Below are positions 1-8,040 of a stretch of 64,000 nucleotides of DNA, in pieces; position 1 is the first letter of the stretch, and every line of letters begins with the position of its first letter. Origin of the DNA: Vogesella aquatica (GTDB taxonomy: Bacteria; Pseudomonadota; Gammaproteobacteria; Burkholderiales; Chromobacteriaceae); contig NZ_JAQQLF010000013.1 in NCBI RefSeq assembly GCF_028548455.1, forward strand, positions 62,001 through 126,000, given 5' to 3'. The notes beneath the pieces were generated by a model. The model saw nothing but the letters and a program-made list of their open reading frames with translations. It made no database searches and was not told where the DNA came from. A program made the translations under genes and the position numbers.

Positions 1-1
1 G

Positions 2-376
2 CACGGCCTGCCAGCCTTTGAAAACTGCACCCGTTTCAAGCTGTTTCACGATGCGGACCGCAACAACCCGCGTGTGTACTGGCTGCAATCACTGGACAGC
101 CCGGACGTACTGTTTAGCGTCACCGACCCTAGCCGCCTGGGCATACGCTACGAAGTGCTGCTGTCCGACGAGGAAATCGCCACCCTGGCACTGGCACGCC
201 CGGAAGACGCCATGGTGCTGCTGATCGTTTACCGCGAGCTGGACAGCGAGGAAACCAACCCCTTGCTAGCCCAACTGCGCGCCAATGTACGCAGCCCGTT
301 GATCATCAACCTGGCCACCCTGCGCGGCATGCAAAAGCCCAATCTGGAATGCGATATCGTATTCCGCAACACCTGA
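2..376 (+). CDS. fliW: Flagellar assembly factor FliW (5'-truncated by window edge)
   Basis: The frame is open from the first base, so the start lies outside the window; about 124 C-terminal residues remain of a usual ~150. FliW binds newly made flagellin in the cytoplasm and antagonises the translational repressor CsrA, linking flagellin level to its own translation. The piece begins HGLPAFENCTRF, matching the family's N-terminal 'PxGLPGFE' segment. It then has the SVTDPSRLGIRYEVLLSDEE and LRGMQKPNLECD blocks typical of FliW. It ends just before a hairpin terminator. No csrA or flagellar gene is visible on this side. Identification is by family pattern and is fairly secure. Confidence 0.85.
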   Translation, partial: HGLPAFENCTRFKLFHDADRNNPRVYWLQSLDSPDVLFSVTDPSRLGIRYEVLLSDEEIATLALARPEDAMVLLIVYRELDSEETNPLLAQLRANVRSPLIINLATLRGMQKPNLECDIVFRNT

Positions 377-399
377 AGCCCCGCGATCACACAACAATG

Positions 400-422
400 G
401 CGCGCCCCTGTGGCGCGCTTTT
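400..422 (+). terminator. Rho-independent terminator after fliW
   Basis: The seven-base arms GCGCGCC (400-406) and GGCGCGC (412-418) close a five-base loop and are followed by TTTT. It lies 24 bases past the fliW stop. Confidence 0.7.
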
Positions 423-571
423 GCTGGCATGCCTTAGCCGCCCAGGGCTGCAGTAAACATAAACCCCTACCAGGCAAAGTGTTGCCTTTCACCGCCTGCA
501 CAGCTATCTTCCAAGCGCCCTACCCTGTAAAAACCCAAGCGTGCTACCCGCACGATGAGGAGCATAAACGC

Positions 572-1288
572 GTGAGCCAAGACAGCACCCAGCACAACGC
601 CCAGACTTACGTAGCGGTATCCGCGCGTATCCGCGAGCGCATACGCGGCGCAAAACGCCGTTTTCACGCCAATGACAATATTGCCGAGTTCATCCAGCCC
701 GGCGAAATGGACGAGCTGCTGGACGAAGTGCAGTCCCGCATGAAAGACGTGCTGGACAGCCTGGTCATCGACACCGACAGCGACCACAACACGCACGACA
801 CCGCGCGCCGTGTGGCCAAGATGTATCTGAACGAGGTGTTCAAAGGCCGCTATGTCAGCCAGCCGCCTGTTACCGAATTCCCCAATGCCGAGCGCCTGAA
901 CGAGCTGATGATCGTCGGCCCCATCACTGTGCGCAGCGCCTGCTCGCACCACTTCTGCCCCATCATGGGCCGGGTGTGGATCGGCGTGATGCCGAACGAG
1001 CACAGCAACCTGATCGGCCTGTCCAAGTACGCCCGCCTGGCCGAATGGATCATGAGCCGCCCGCAAATCCAGGAAGAAGCCGTGATCCAGCTGGCCAAGC
1101 TGCTGATGGACAAAATGAATCCGGACGGCCTGGCCATCGTGATGGAAGCCGACCATTTCTGCATGCACTGGCGCGGCGTCAAGGACATGGACTCCAAGAT
1201 GATCAATAGTGTGATGCGTGGCGTATTCCTGACCAACCCCGACCTGCGCCGCGAGTTCCTGTCCCTGCTGCCCAACAAGAAAGCTTGA
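572..1288 (+). CDS. folE: GTP cyclohydrolase I
   Basis: Converts GTP to 7,8-dihydroneopterin triphosphate, the first step of tetrahydrofolate/pterin synthesis, as a cytoplasmic homodecamer. The zinc ligands are visible: Cys124 and His127 in SACSHHFCPIMG, and Cys197 in ADHFCMHWRG. The GTP-binding GLSKYARLAEW block and the C-terminal KMINSVMRGVF are also present. The GTG at 572 is chosen because GAGGAG sits 7-12 bases upstream; the frame stays open further upstream, but without family similarity. The resulting 238 residues agree with the usual ~220. It is followed after 8 bases by the BLUF gene, so the two are probably co-transcribed. Confidence 0.93.
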   Translation: MSQDSTQHNAQTYVAVSARIRERIRGAKRRFHANDNIAEFIQPGEMDELLDEVQSRMKDVLDSLVIDTDSDHNTHDTARRVAKMYLNEVFKGRYVSQPPVTEFPNAERLNELMIVGPITVRSACSHHFCPIMGRVWIGVMPNEHSNLIGLSKYARLAEWIMSRPQIQEEAVIQLAKLLMDKMNPDGLAIVMEADHFCMHWRGVKDMDSKMINSVMRGVFLTNPDLRREFLSLLPNKKA

Positions 1289-1296
1289 GGAAAACC

Positions 1297-1725
1297 ATGC
1301 TTGTCCGCCTGCTCTACGCCAGCCGCAGCAGCCAGCCGCACACTACGGCGCTGCTGGAAACCATCCTGGCCCAGTCCCATGCCCACAACCCGGCCCGCGG
1401 TATTACCGGCATCCTGTGCTACAGCGGCGATATCTTCATGCAGGTGCTGGAAGGCAGCCGCGCCGAAGTCAGCGCGTTGTACAACAGCATCGCCAAAGAC
1501 CCGCGCCACCACGATGTAGAGCTGCTGCTACTGGAAGAAATCAGCCAGCGCCGCTTTGCCAGCTGGACCATGGGCCAGGTCAACCTGGCCAAGGCCAACC
1601 CCAGCCTGCTGCTGCGCCACTCGGAAAAACCGGAGCTGAACCCGTTTGCACTGGGCGGTGCCAGCTCGCTGGCCCTGCTGGAAGAGCTGATTGCCACCGC
1701 CGCCATTGTTGGCCGCCAGCACTAA
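1297..1725 (+). CDS. BLUF-domain blue-light sensor protein
   Basis: A 142-residue short BLUF protein that binds FAD and changes flavin hydrogen bonding in blue light. The photocycle residues are present: Tyr7 (LLYAS), Asn31, Gln49 (FMQVLEG) and the Trp90/Met92 pair (SWTMGQ). Residues 1-95 form the BLUF domain; the last ~45 residues form the usual C-terminal cap and carry no output domain. It must therefore act on a partner protein. The ATG at 1297 has GAGGAAA just upstream and lies 8 bases after folE. A PAS-GGDEF diguanylate cyclase is encoded convergently next door and is a possible but unproven partner. Confidence 0.92.
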   Translation: MLVRLLYASRSSQPHTTALLETILAQSHAHNPARGITGILCYSGDIFMQVLEGSRAEVSALYNSIAKDPRHHDVELLLLEEISQRRFASWTMGQVNLAKANPSLLLRHSEKPELNPFALGGASSLALLEELIATAAIVGRQH

Positions 1726-1745
1726 CCATACAGCACCCTCATGCA

Positions 1746-1776
1746 CGCCCGGCCAGCCCTGCTGACCGGGCGTTTT
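1746..1776 (+). terminator. Terminator after the BLUF gene
   Basis: The inverted arms CGCCCGG (1746-1752) and CCGGGCG (1766-1772) are followed by TTTT. They lie 20 bases past the BLUF stop. Confidence 0.65.
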
Positions 1777-1815
1777 ACATCGGCAACCGTCGCACAGGGC
1801 TGGCGGGCAGGCAAG

Positions 1816-1842
1816 AAAAAGCCCGCCCCCAGAGGGGCGGGC
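1816..1842 (-). terminator. Terminator of the PAS-GGDEF gene
   Basis: A nine-base GC stem (1821-1829 with 1834-1842) is followed, on the minus strand, by a T run (AAAAA at 1816-1820 on the plus strand). It is downstream of the minus-strand diguanylate cyclase gene. Confidence 0.75.
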
Positions 1843-1951
1843 GCGGCAAACGGGCCAAGCAATCTAAAGAGGCAACAAATTCCGAGAAACAGACCGTAGT
1901 GTAGCCGGCCAAGCTGTCAATTCGCTTTCAGCGCTGCCCGCCGTAGCCGCA

Positions 1952-3211
1952 TCAGCCTGTTACCACCACATTGCGCCCGGCGTGCTTGGCCTGGTACAGC
2001 GCCGCATCCACGCGGCTCACCAGGCTGTGCAGGCTTTCGCCGGGCAGGTGCTGTACCACGCCCTGGCTGATGGTAATGCTTGGCAAATCATCGTGCGTCA
2101 TGGCCGCTACCGTCTGGCGCAGGGTGTCGGCCAGCTGCAGGGCACTGTCCTGCCGGCTGGATGGCAGCAGCAACAGAAACTCCTCCCCGCCCCAGCGGCA
2201 CAGCGTATCGCTCTCGCGCAAGCGCGAAGCCAGCGTATGCGCCAAAGCCACCAGCATGCGGTCGCCGGCCTGATGTCCATAGCTGTCGTTCACCAGCTTG
2301 AAGTGGTCTACATCCAGCAAAATCAGGCAAAAGGCAGTGTCTTGCACCCGCTTGCCCACCAGCGCCTGCTCCAGCTGCGTCATCATGTGCCGCCGGTTCC
2401 ACAAACCGGTCAGCGGGTCGCGTAGCGCAGCCTGCTCCAGTTCGCGCTTGAGCTGCTCTTGCTCGGTAATGTCGTGCACCACGCACAGCATCAGGCGGCG
2501 GCCATCCAGCACCACCGGGCCGGCATAGGTTTGCACATTGCGCAGGCTGCCGTCAGCCAGGCGATGCACAAAGCTAAGCGGCCTGTGGCCGCCTGGCAGG
2601 CTGGCCACGGCTTGCATTACCGGCAGTATGCTACGCCCCGCCTCGTTGATTTCCCAGGTGTGCTTGCCGGCAAACACCTCGCGCGGGTAGCCGTAAAATC
2701 GTGTTGCCGCTTCGTTGGCATCCAGGATACGGCCATCGGCTTCCGGGTCGATCAGCAACATGGGGGCAGAATTGGTGCGGAAGAGCACCTCGTAAAAGCC
2801 ACGCACCTCGTTATCCCGCCCCGGGCTGGACAGGCACTGCCCGGCGGGTGGCCAGCCGTGCAGCATGGCATCGCCAGACGCCAGCGCCTCTACCAGAATG
2901 GCCCCGGCGTGTTCGCCCATGCTTAACCGGGTAAGCCGGCACGGCAAAGACACCGCCTGGCCATGGCGCTGGAACGTCCAGATTTCCACCACCTGCTCGC
3001 GCGCCAGCACTGCTGGCGTATAGTCGGCCAACTTTGCCTGCGGCCTCGCAGACAGGCTACCGTGGCGCAATTCGCTAACACCAGCTCCCCCGGCCAGCAC
3101 GGTGGCCACCTGATTGGCGAAAAGCGCCTCTTCGGTTTGCGGCGACACAATCCACACCGGGGTACTCAGTGCATTCAATGCTTCATAGACAGGCATGATT
3201 CCCGGTGGCAT
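1952..3211 (-). CDS. PAS-GGDEF diguanylate cyclase
   Basis: A 419-residue soluble protein predicted to make cyclic di-GMP from two GTP. An N-terminal ~120-residue PAS-like region is followed by a clear PAS domain (about 145-260), ending in the usual DITEQEQLKRELEQ linker. A GGDEF domain with an intact GGEEF active site (341-345) comes next. An RESD inhibitory site (332-335) lies exactly five residues before it, so product inhibition is expected. The start is uncertain: ATG at 3211 is used, and ATG at 3196 has a slightly better GGGA upstream. No transmembrane segment is seen. It is transcribed alone and convergent with the BLUF gene. Confidence 0.92.
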   Translation of the reverse strand: MPPGIMPVYEALNALSTPVWIVSPQTEEALFANQVATVLAGGAGVSELRHGSLSARPQAKLADYTPAVLAREQVVEIWTFQRHGQAVSLPCRLTRLSMGEHAGAILVEALASGDAMLHGWPPAGQCLSSPGRDNEVRGFYEVLFRTNSAPMLLIDPEADGRILDANEAATRFYGYPREVFAGKHTWEINEAGRSILPVMQAVASLPGGHRPLSFVHRLADGSLRNVQTYAGPVVLDGRRLMLCVVHDITEQEQLKRELEQAALRDPLTGLWNRRHMMTQLEQALVGKRVQDTAFCLILLDVDHFKLVNDSYGHQAGDRMLVALAHTLASRLRESDTLCRWGGEEFLLLLPSSRQDSALQLADTLRQTVAAMTHDDLPSITISQGVVQHLPGESLHSLVSRVDAALYQAKHAGRNVVVTG

Positions 3212-3319
3212 CCATTCACATATCGTTGTTTGATACTAGCGGCGTACCGGACTGGTTTCAATAAAAGAAACCGCCATATGTCGCGTTGCACCAAGAACAG
3301 CTTGTCCCGGAAAACAGCG

Positions 3320-4027
3320 CTAGCCCGCCGCCGGCTTGCGGCCACGGCGCGGCTTGGGTGCTACCTCGTGGGCGCGGTACCAGGCTTCCAGTGCCTCTTC
3401 GGCGTGCAGGATGTGCTGGCGCAAGAAAGCCGCGGCACTGATAGCGTCCTTCTGCTTGCATAGTGCCAGCAGCTGGCTGTGTTCGTGGTGGGCACGGTCA
3501 CTAAAACCGGTGAGCAGGATCTGCATGCGGGTGTAGCGGTCGGTACGGTTGTGCAGCTGCTCGATAATGGCCTGCGTCTGGCCACGCCCGGCGGCGCGGT
3601 ACAGTGCCAGGTGAAACTGCGCGTTGAGTATGCCCCAGGCGCCGATATCCTTATTGCGTAGCGCCACCTCGAACTGCCCCAGCAGCGCCTCGGCCTCGGC
3701 AATGTCGGCGCTGGTCTGGCGCGGTATCGCCTCCAGCAGCACATCGCACTCCAGCAGCACGCGTACGCGCAGCAGCTCCACGATTTCTGGCAACGACAGC
3801 TGCGTCACCACCGCACCACGGTTTTCGTTGATGGTAACCAGCCCTTCGGCCTCCAGCTGGCGCAGCGCCTCGCGGATCGGCACCCGGCTCATGCCCAGCT
3901 GGCGCGACAGCGCCTCTTGCCGCAGCTGGCCGCCATCGGCCCATTCCCCCGCCAGAATGCGCTGGCGAATGGCCTCGGCGGCCACCTGCACCAGGCTCTG
4001 GCTACCCGTTTCCTGCTGTGTACTCAT
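3320..4027 (-). CDS. GntR/FCD-family regulator, probably of hydroxyproline catabolism
   Basis: 235 residues. The N-terminal winged helix (about 10-80; QEALSRQLGMSRVPIREALRQLE) is followed by an FCD ligand-binding domain. Metal-ligand type histidines are seen in NAQFHLALY, HHEHSQLL and ILHAEEAL. FCD regulators usually respond to organic or amino acids and repress adjacent catabolic genes. It lies at the edge of the hydroxyproline cluster, in line with the aldehyde dehydrogenase gene but separated by a terminator. It is the best candidate to bind the TTGnATnCAA sites upstream of the cluster promoters. The C-terminus is unusually basic (PKPRRGRKP). That it controls this cluster is inferred from position. 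Confidence 0.88.
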   Translation of the reverse strand: MSTQQETGSQSLVQVAAEAIRQRILAGEWADGGQLRQEALSRQLGMSRVPIREALRQLEAEGLVTINENRGAVVTQLSLPEIVELLRVRVLLECDVLLEAIPRQTSADIAEAEALLGQFEVALRNKDIGAWGILNAQFHLALYRAAGRGQTQAIIEQLHNRTDRYTRMQILLTGFSDRAHHEHSQLLALCKQKDAISAAAFLRQHILHAEEALEAWYRAHEVAPKPRRGRKPAAG

Positions 4028-4068
4028 GAAGCATCACCCGTTGAAGATGGCCAACCCTAACACAGCGG

Positions 4069-4095
4069 CAAAAAAAACGCCCCCATGCGGGGGCG
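4069..4095 (-). terminator. Terminator after the aldehyde dehydrogenase gene
   Basis: A seven-base GC stem (4078-4084 with 4089-4095) has loop ATGC and, in the minus-strand direction, a run of eight T. It separates the dehydrogenase gene from the GntR gene. Confidence 0.8.
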
Positions 4096-4188
4096 GCAAG
4101 CTGCACAAGGCAGAGCAAACCCTGTTGCCGGCAGCGCCGCGCGCGGCAGCAGCACCGGCCAGGCACACTTCACAGGGGCAAAGCGTGC

Positions 4189-5616
4189 CTACAGGCCGAG
4201 ATAAGCGGTTTTTACCGTGGTGTAGAACTCCACCGCGTGGCGGCCCTGCTCGCGCGGGCCCAGGCTGGAGCCTTTGCGGCCGCCGAAAGGCACGTGGTAA
4301 TCCACGCCGGCGGTGGGCAGGTTCACCATCACCATGCCGGCCTCGGCGTGGCGGCGAAAATGGGTGGCCAGCGCCAGCGACTGGGTGCAGATGCCGGCAG
4401 CCAGGCCGTACGGCGTGTCGTTGGCCAGTGCCAGCGCATGCTCGTAACCATCGGCGCGCAATACCGCCGCCACCGGGCCAAAGATTTCTTCGCGGCTGAT
4501 GGCCATCTGCGCCGTGCAGCCGGCAAACAGCGCCGGCTGCTGGTAGTAGCCGGGCGTGGCCAGCTGCAAGGCATCGCCGCCGCACAGCAAGCTGGCGCCT
4601 TCAGCCTGCCCCTGCGCCACGTAGCGCAGGTTGGCCGCCAGCTGCACCTCGCTGGCTACCGGGCCGATCTGGGTATCCGGTGCCAGCGCGTGCCCCACCC
4701 GCAACGCCGCCGTGCGTTCGGCCAACCGCGCCACAAAGGCATCGTAAATACCGGCGCACACGATCAACCGGCTGCTGGCGGTGCAGCGCTGGCCGGTAGA
4801 ATAAAACGCGCCGTTGATCGCGCACTCCACCGCCTGCTCTAGCCTGGCGTCGTCGGCCACCAGCAGCGGGTTTTTGCCGCCCATTTCCAGCTGTAGCTTG
4901 ATGCCGCGTGCGGCGCAGTCGGCAGCCAGCGCCTGGCCGGTAGCCTGCGAGCCGGTAAAGCTCAGCGCATCGATACCGGCCTCCAGCATGGCCGGGCCCA
5001 GCACGCGGCCGCTACCCAGCACCAGGTTGAACACGCCGTCCGGCAGGCCGGCGCGCTGCAAGATATCCGCTAGTGCCCAACTGCTGGCCGGCACCAGCTC
5101 GGCCGGCTTCAGCACCACGGTATTGCCGAAAGCCAACGCCGGCGCGGCCTTCCAGGCGGGGATGGCGATGGGGAAATTCCACGGCGTAATCAGCCCCACC
5201 ACGCCCACCGGCTCGCGGCTAATCGCCACCTCCACGCCGGGGCGCACCGAGTCCAGCCACTCGCCGTGGCCGCGCAGCGCCTCGCCGGCAAAGAATTTGA
5301 AAATCTGGCCTGCGCGGGCTACCTCGCCCACCGCTTCGGCCAGGGTCTTGCCTTCTTCGCGCGCCAGCAGCGTGCCCAGCTCCTGCTTGCGCGCCAGGAT
5401 TTCGCTACCGGCCGCGTCCAGAATATCGGCGCGCTGCTGCACCGTGGTGGCGCGCCAGCCCGGCAGCGCCGCGCGCGCGGCGGCTACCGCGTCGCGCATG
5501 TCGCCGGCGCTGGCCGTGGCAAACTCGCCCACCACGTCGTGCAGGTCGGAAGGGTTACGGTTGACGATGGCGTGGCCGCTGCCGCGCCATTGCCCGTCTA
5601 TCAGGTTGCAGAACAT
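4189..5616 (-). CDS. Aldehyde dehydrogenase, probable 2-oxoglutarate semialdehyde dehydrogenase
   Basis: 475 residues, NAD(P)+-dependent ALDH superfamily. In this cluster it would oxidise 2-oxoglutarate semialdehyde to 2-oxoglutarate, the last step of hydroxyproline breakdown. Visible motifs are the PWNFP cofactor segment, LEMGGKNP with the general-base Glu, the catalytic Cys in FYSTGQRCTASS, and the EEIFGPV motif. The ATG at 5616 is chosen because it begins the family-like MFCNLIDGQW and has GGGAG about 8 bases upstream; an upstream in-frame extension is unlike the family. It follows the DapA-like deaminase gene on the same strand after 203 bases. A succinate-semialdehyde-type enzyme cannot be excluded from motifs alone. 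Confidence 0.88.
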   Translation of the reverse strand: MFCNLIDGQWRGSGHAIVNRNPSDLHDVVGEFATASAGDMRDAVAAARAALPGWRATTVQQRADILDAAGSEILARKQELGTLLAREEGKTLAEAVGEVARAGQIFKFFAGEALRGHGEWLDSVRPGVEVAISREPVGVVGLITPWNFPIAIPAWKAAPALAFGNTVVLKPAELVPASSWALADILQRAGLPDGVFNLVLGSGRVLGPAMLEAGIDALSFTGSQATGQALAADCAARGIKLQLEMGGKNPLLVADDARLEQAVECAINGAFYSTGQRCTASSRLIVCAGIYDAFVARLAERTAALRVGHALAPDTQIGPVASEVQLAANLRYVAQGQAEGASLLCGGDALQLATPGYYQQPALFAGCTAQMAISREEIFGPVAAVLRADGYEHALALANDTPYGLAAGICTQSLALATHFRRHAEAGMVMVNLPTAGVDYHVPFGGRKGSSLGPREQGRHAVEFYTTVKTAYLGL

Positions 5617-5758
5617 TGCTTGGCTCCCTGGGGCGGCACCGCCGCCCGAGATGGGTGACAAACCCGGCCTGGCAAGCAGACAAGGTCGCCTTTCAAAAAT
5701 CACTTTTTACTCTGCTGCTGACGCAGCAATCAGCGCTTTACCCGCCGCCGCCAAGCCA

Positions 5759-5814
5759 TGCGGCCAACAACAGGCAAAACTTGCGGCCAACCCGGCCAGG
5801 CAAGGTTGGCCGCA
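5759..5814. repeat. Three copies of the TGCGGCCAAC word, two as an inverted pair
   Basis: Copies lie at 5759-5768 and 5782-5791 (plus) and 5805-5814 (minus). The last two can pair as a hairpin six bases past the stop of the DapA-like gene, followed on the minus strand by AGTTTT. The pair may act as terminator as well as genomic word. Confidence 0.75.
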
Positions 5815-5819
5815 GACGC

Positions 5820-6722
5820 TTACAGCGTGGGTAGCGCCGGGCGGCTGGCGATGCCGGCCGCGATGATGGCCTGCACCCGCTCGCGCTCGGCACCGGCCAG
5901 CGGCAGACGCGGCGCGCGCACGTGCTCGCTGCCCACCCCCACCATGGCCTCGGCCAGCTTCAGGTTCTGTACCAGCTTCATCGATACATCCAGGTGCAGC
6001 AGCGGCGCGAACCAGCGGTAGATGGCGCGGGCCTCTTCCACGCGGCCGGCGCGCGCCAGCTTGTAGATGGCCACCGTTTCTTTCGGGAACGCCACCACCA
6101 GGCCGGCTACCCAGCCGTCGGCGCCCATCAGCAGGCTTTCCAGCGCCAGGTCGTCCACGCCGCTGAAGATGGCAAAGCGGCTTCCCACCGCGTTGATCAC
6201 ATTGGTCAGCGTGCGGATGTCGCCGCTGGATTCCTTGATGGCCACGAACTTCGGCTCGGCCGCCATCTGCGCGTACATCTCGGGGGTGATATTGACGCCG
6301 TAAGCCACCGGGTTGTTGTAGATCATGATCGGCAGCGGGCTGGCGTCGGCCACGCGCTGGTAGTGGTTCAGCGTTTCGCGCGCGTCGGACACGTAGCGCA
6401 TGGCCGGCAGCAGCATGATGCCGTCGGCACCGGCGGCGTGCGCGGCCTGCGCCAGCGCGGCGGCGGCGCGGGTGCTGTCTTCGGCCACGGTCAGCAGTAC
6501 CGGCTTGTTGCCGGCCACTTCCTTGGCCGCTTTCAGGATGCTGATCTTTTCGTCGGCGGTGAGGGTGGACGCTTCGCCCAGCGAGCCGCAGACGATGATG
6601 CCGTCGGCGCCGCAATCCAGCTGCCACTGGATGTGGCTGACAGTAGCAGCCAGGTCCAGGCTTTCGTCGGCGTGGAATTTGGTGGTAACGGCGGGAAAAA
6701 CGCCAGTCCAGAGGTGTGCCAT
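5820..6722 (-). CDS. DapA-family lyase, probable 1-pyrroline-4-hydroxy-2-carboxylate deaminase
   Basis: 300 residues, a single TIM barrel of the dihydrodipicolinate synthase/N-acetylneuraminate lyase family. The Schiff-base lysine is in FVAIKESSGD, the catalytic tyrosine in MIYNNPVAYG, and the substrate-binding loop is GSLGEASTL. In hydroxyproline catabolism this family member deaminates and dehydrates 1-pyrroline-4-hydroxy-2-carboxylate to 2-oxoglutarate semialdehyde, the substrate of the dehydrogenase encoded next. It is the first minus-strand gene of the divergent promoter at 6723-7036. True dihydrodipicolinate synthase is less likely, because both sides carry hydroxyproline genes. Confidence 0.87.
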   Translation of the reverse strand: MAHLWTGVFPAVTTKFHADESLDLAATVSHIQWQLDCGADGIIVCGSLGEASTLTADEKISILKAAKEVAGNKPVLLTVAEDSTRAAAALAQAAHAAGADGIMLLPAMRYVSDARETLNHYQRVADASPLPIMIYNNPVAYGVNITPEMYAQMAAEPKFVAIKESSGDIRTLTNVINAVGSRFAIFSGVDDLALESLLMGADGWVAGLVVAFPKETVAIYKLARAGRVEEARAIYRWFAPLLHLDVSMKLVQNLKLAEAMVGVGSEHVRAPRLPLAGAERERVQAIIAAGIASRPALPTL

Positions 6723-6811
6723 CAGGGTGCTCCTTGCAGGGTGTGGGTGCAGCGCAGTGGCTGCGGGTCCATTTCATGCTAGAGAGTTTTGCATCCAGAA
6801 AACAAGTAGTT

Positions 6812-6821
6812 TTGGATACAA
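6812..6821. promoter_or_regulatory. Putative GntR operator, deaminase side
   Basis: TTGGATACAA, a TTGnATnCAA palindrome, about 90 bases upstream of the deaminase start. A near-match lies at 6789-6798. Confidence 0.5.
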
Positions 6822-6978
6822 AAACGCGTTTATTTGCCATCGTCAAATTGCCGCAATGCAGCAGTGACTTTTTACAACAACACCATAAATACCTGTTTTT
6901 ATTTGTATTATTAACAGAAAACCATTCTGCAAAGCAGCTGCGCACGCTGTAGTATTTCAACAAATATTGCATCCATTA

Positions 6979-6988
6979 TTGTATTCAA
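6979..6988. promoter_or_regulatory. Putative GntR operator, epimerase side
   Basis: TTGTATTCAA, about 50 bases upstream of the epimerase start. A near-match lies 12 bases before it at 6967-6976. Confidence 0.5.
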
Positions 6989-7036
6989 AACCGCCACTGC
7001 ATACAGTGAAACCACCGCAAGCAAAGGAGCATGGCA

Positions 7037-8038
7037 ATGGCAGTGACGGAGTTTGAATGCATAGACGGCCACACCTGTGGCAACCCGGTACGGCTGGTCA
7101 CCAAGGGCGCACCGGCACTGGCAGGCAACACCCAGGCCGAGCGGCGGCAGGACTTTCTGGCCCGCTTCGACTGGATGCGCACCGGGCTGATGTTCGAACC
7201 GCGCGGCCACGCCCAGATGTCCGGCGCCTTCCTGTACCCACCCACCCGCGACGACTGTGACGTGGCGGTGCTGTACATCGAAACCAGCGGCTGCCTGCCC
7301 ATGTGCGGCCACGGCACCATCGGCGTGGTGACCATGGCCATCGAGCACCAGCTGGTAACGCCGCGCACGCCGGGCGTGCTGAACCTGGACACGCCAGCAG
7401 GCAAGGTGGTGGCCGAATACACGCAAGTTGGCCGCAAGGTGCAGTCGGTCAAGCTGACCAACGTGCCGTCCTTCCTGCTGCTACGCGATGTCGAGGTAGA
7501 CATCGCCGCGCTGGGCCGGCTAAAAGTGGACATCGCCTACGGCGGCAACTTCTACCCCATCGTGGAAGCGCAGCAAAACTACCGCGACATGGCCGATTAC
7601 ACCCCCGGCCAGCTGGTAGCGATGGGTAACGAGCTGCGCGACTACATCAATGCCCACTACGACATCGTGCACCCGCTGGATGCCACTATTCGCGGTGTGC
7701 GCCACGTACAGTGGACCGGCGCCCCGAAGCAGCCCGGCTCGCACGCGGCCAACGCGGTGCTGTACGGTGCCGCCGCGCTGGACCGCTCGCCGTGCGGCAC
7801 CGGCACCTCGGCACGGCTGGCGCAGCGCTTTGGCCGCGGCCTGATGCAGCCGGGCGACGTGCTGGTACACGAAAGCCTGATCGGCAGCCAATTCACCGGC
7901 ACCATCGAGGCTGTTACCGAGGTAGCCGGCATCCCGGCTATCATCCCCGGCATTGCCGGCTGGGCCATCACCACCGGCTACAACCGCATCCTGCTGGACG
8001 ACGCCGACCCGTACGTGCACGGCTTTGTGGTGGGCTGA
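7037..8038 (+). CDS. 4-hydroxyproline epimerase (proline racemase family)
   Basis: Interconverts trans-4-hydroxy-L-proline and cis-4-hydroxy-D-proline without cofactor, using two cysteines as acid and base. Both are present: Cys90 in LPMCGHGTIG and Cys253 in DRSPCGTGTSARLA. Having both argues for epimerase/racemase rather than the related trans-3-hydroxyproline dehydratases, which replace one. Length is 333 residues, normal for the family. The ATG at 7037 is preferred over the one at 7031 because AAGGAG ends 7 bases before it; at 7031 the spacing would be about one base. It is followed after 2 bases by the D-hydroxyproline dehydrogenase gene. Confidence 0.92.
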   Translation: MAVTEFECIDGHTCGNPVRLVTKGAPALAGNTQAERRQDFLARFDWMRTGLMFEPRGHAQMSGAFLYPPTRDDCDVAVLYIETSGCLPMCGHGTIGVVTMAIEHQLVTPRTPGVLNLDTPAGKVVAEYTQVGRKVQSVKLTNVPSFLLLRDVEVDIAALGRLKVDIAYGGNFYPIVEAQQNYRDMADYTPGQLVAMGNELRDYINAHYDIVHPLDATIRGVRHVQWTGAPKQPGSHAANAVLYGAAALDRSPCGTGTSARLAQRFGRGLMQPGDVLVHESLIGSQFTGTIEAVTEVAGIPAIIPGIAGWAITTGYNRILLDDADPYVHGFVVG

Positions 8039-8040
8039 AC

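Larger units (their letters stand above)
6723..7036. promoter_or_regulatory. Divergent promoter region of the hydroxyproline cluster
   Basis: This 314-base, AT-rich stretch lies between the deaminase gene (minus) and the epimerase gene (plus). It holds two perfect TTGnATnCAA palindromes (6812-6821 and 6979-6988) and two nine-of-ten versions (TTGCATCCAG 6789-6798 and TTGCATCCAT 6967-6976). Each pair is placed towards one of the two genes. No small gene was recognised here. Confidence 0.7.
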
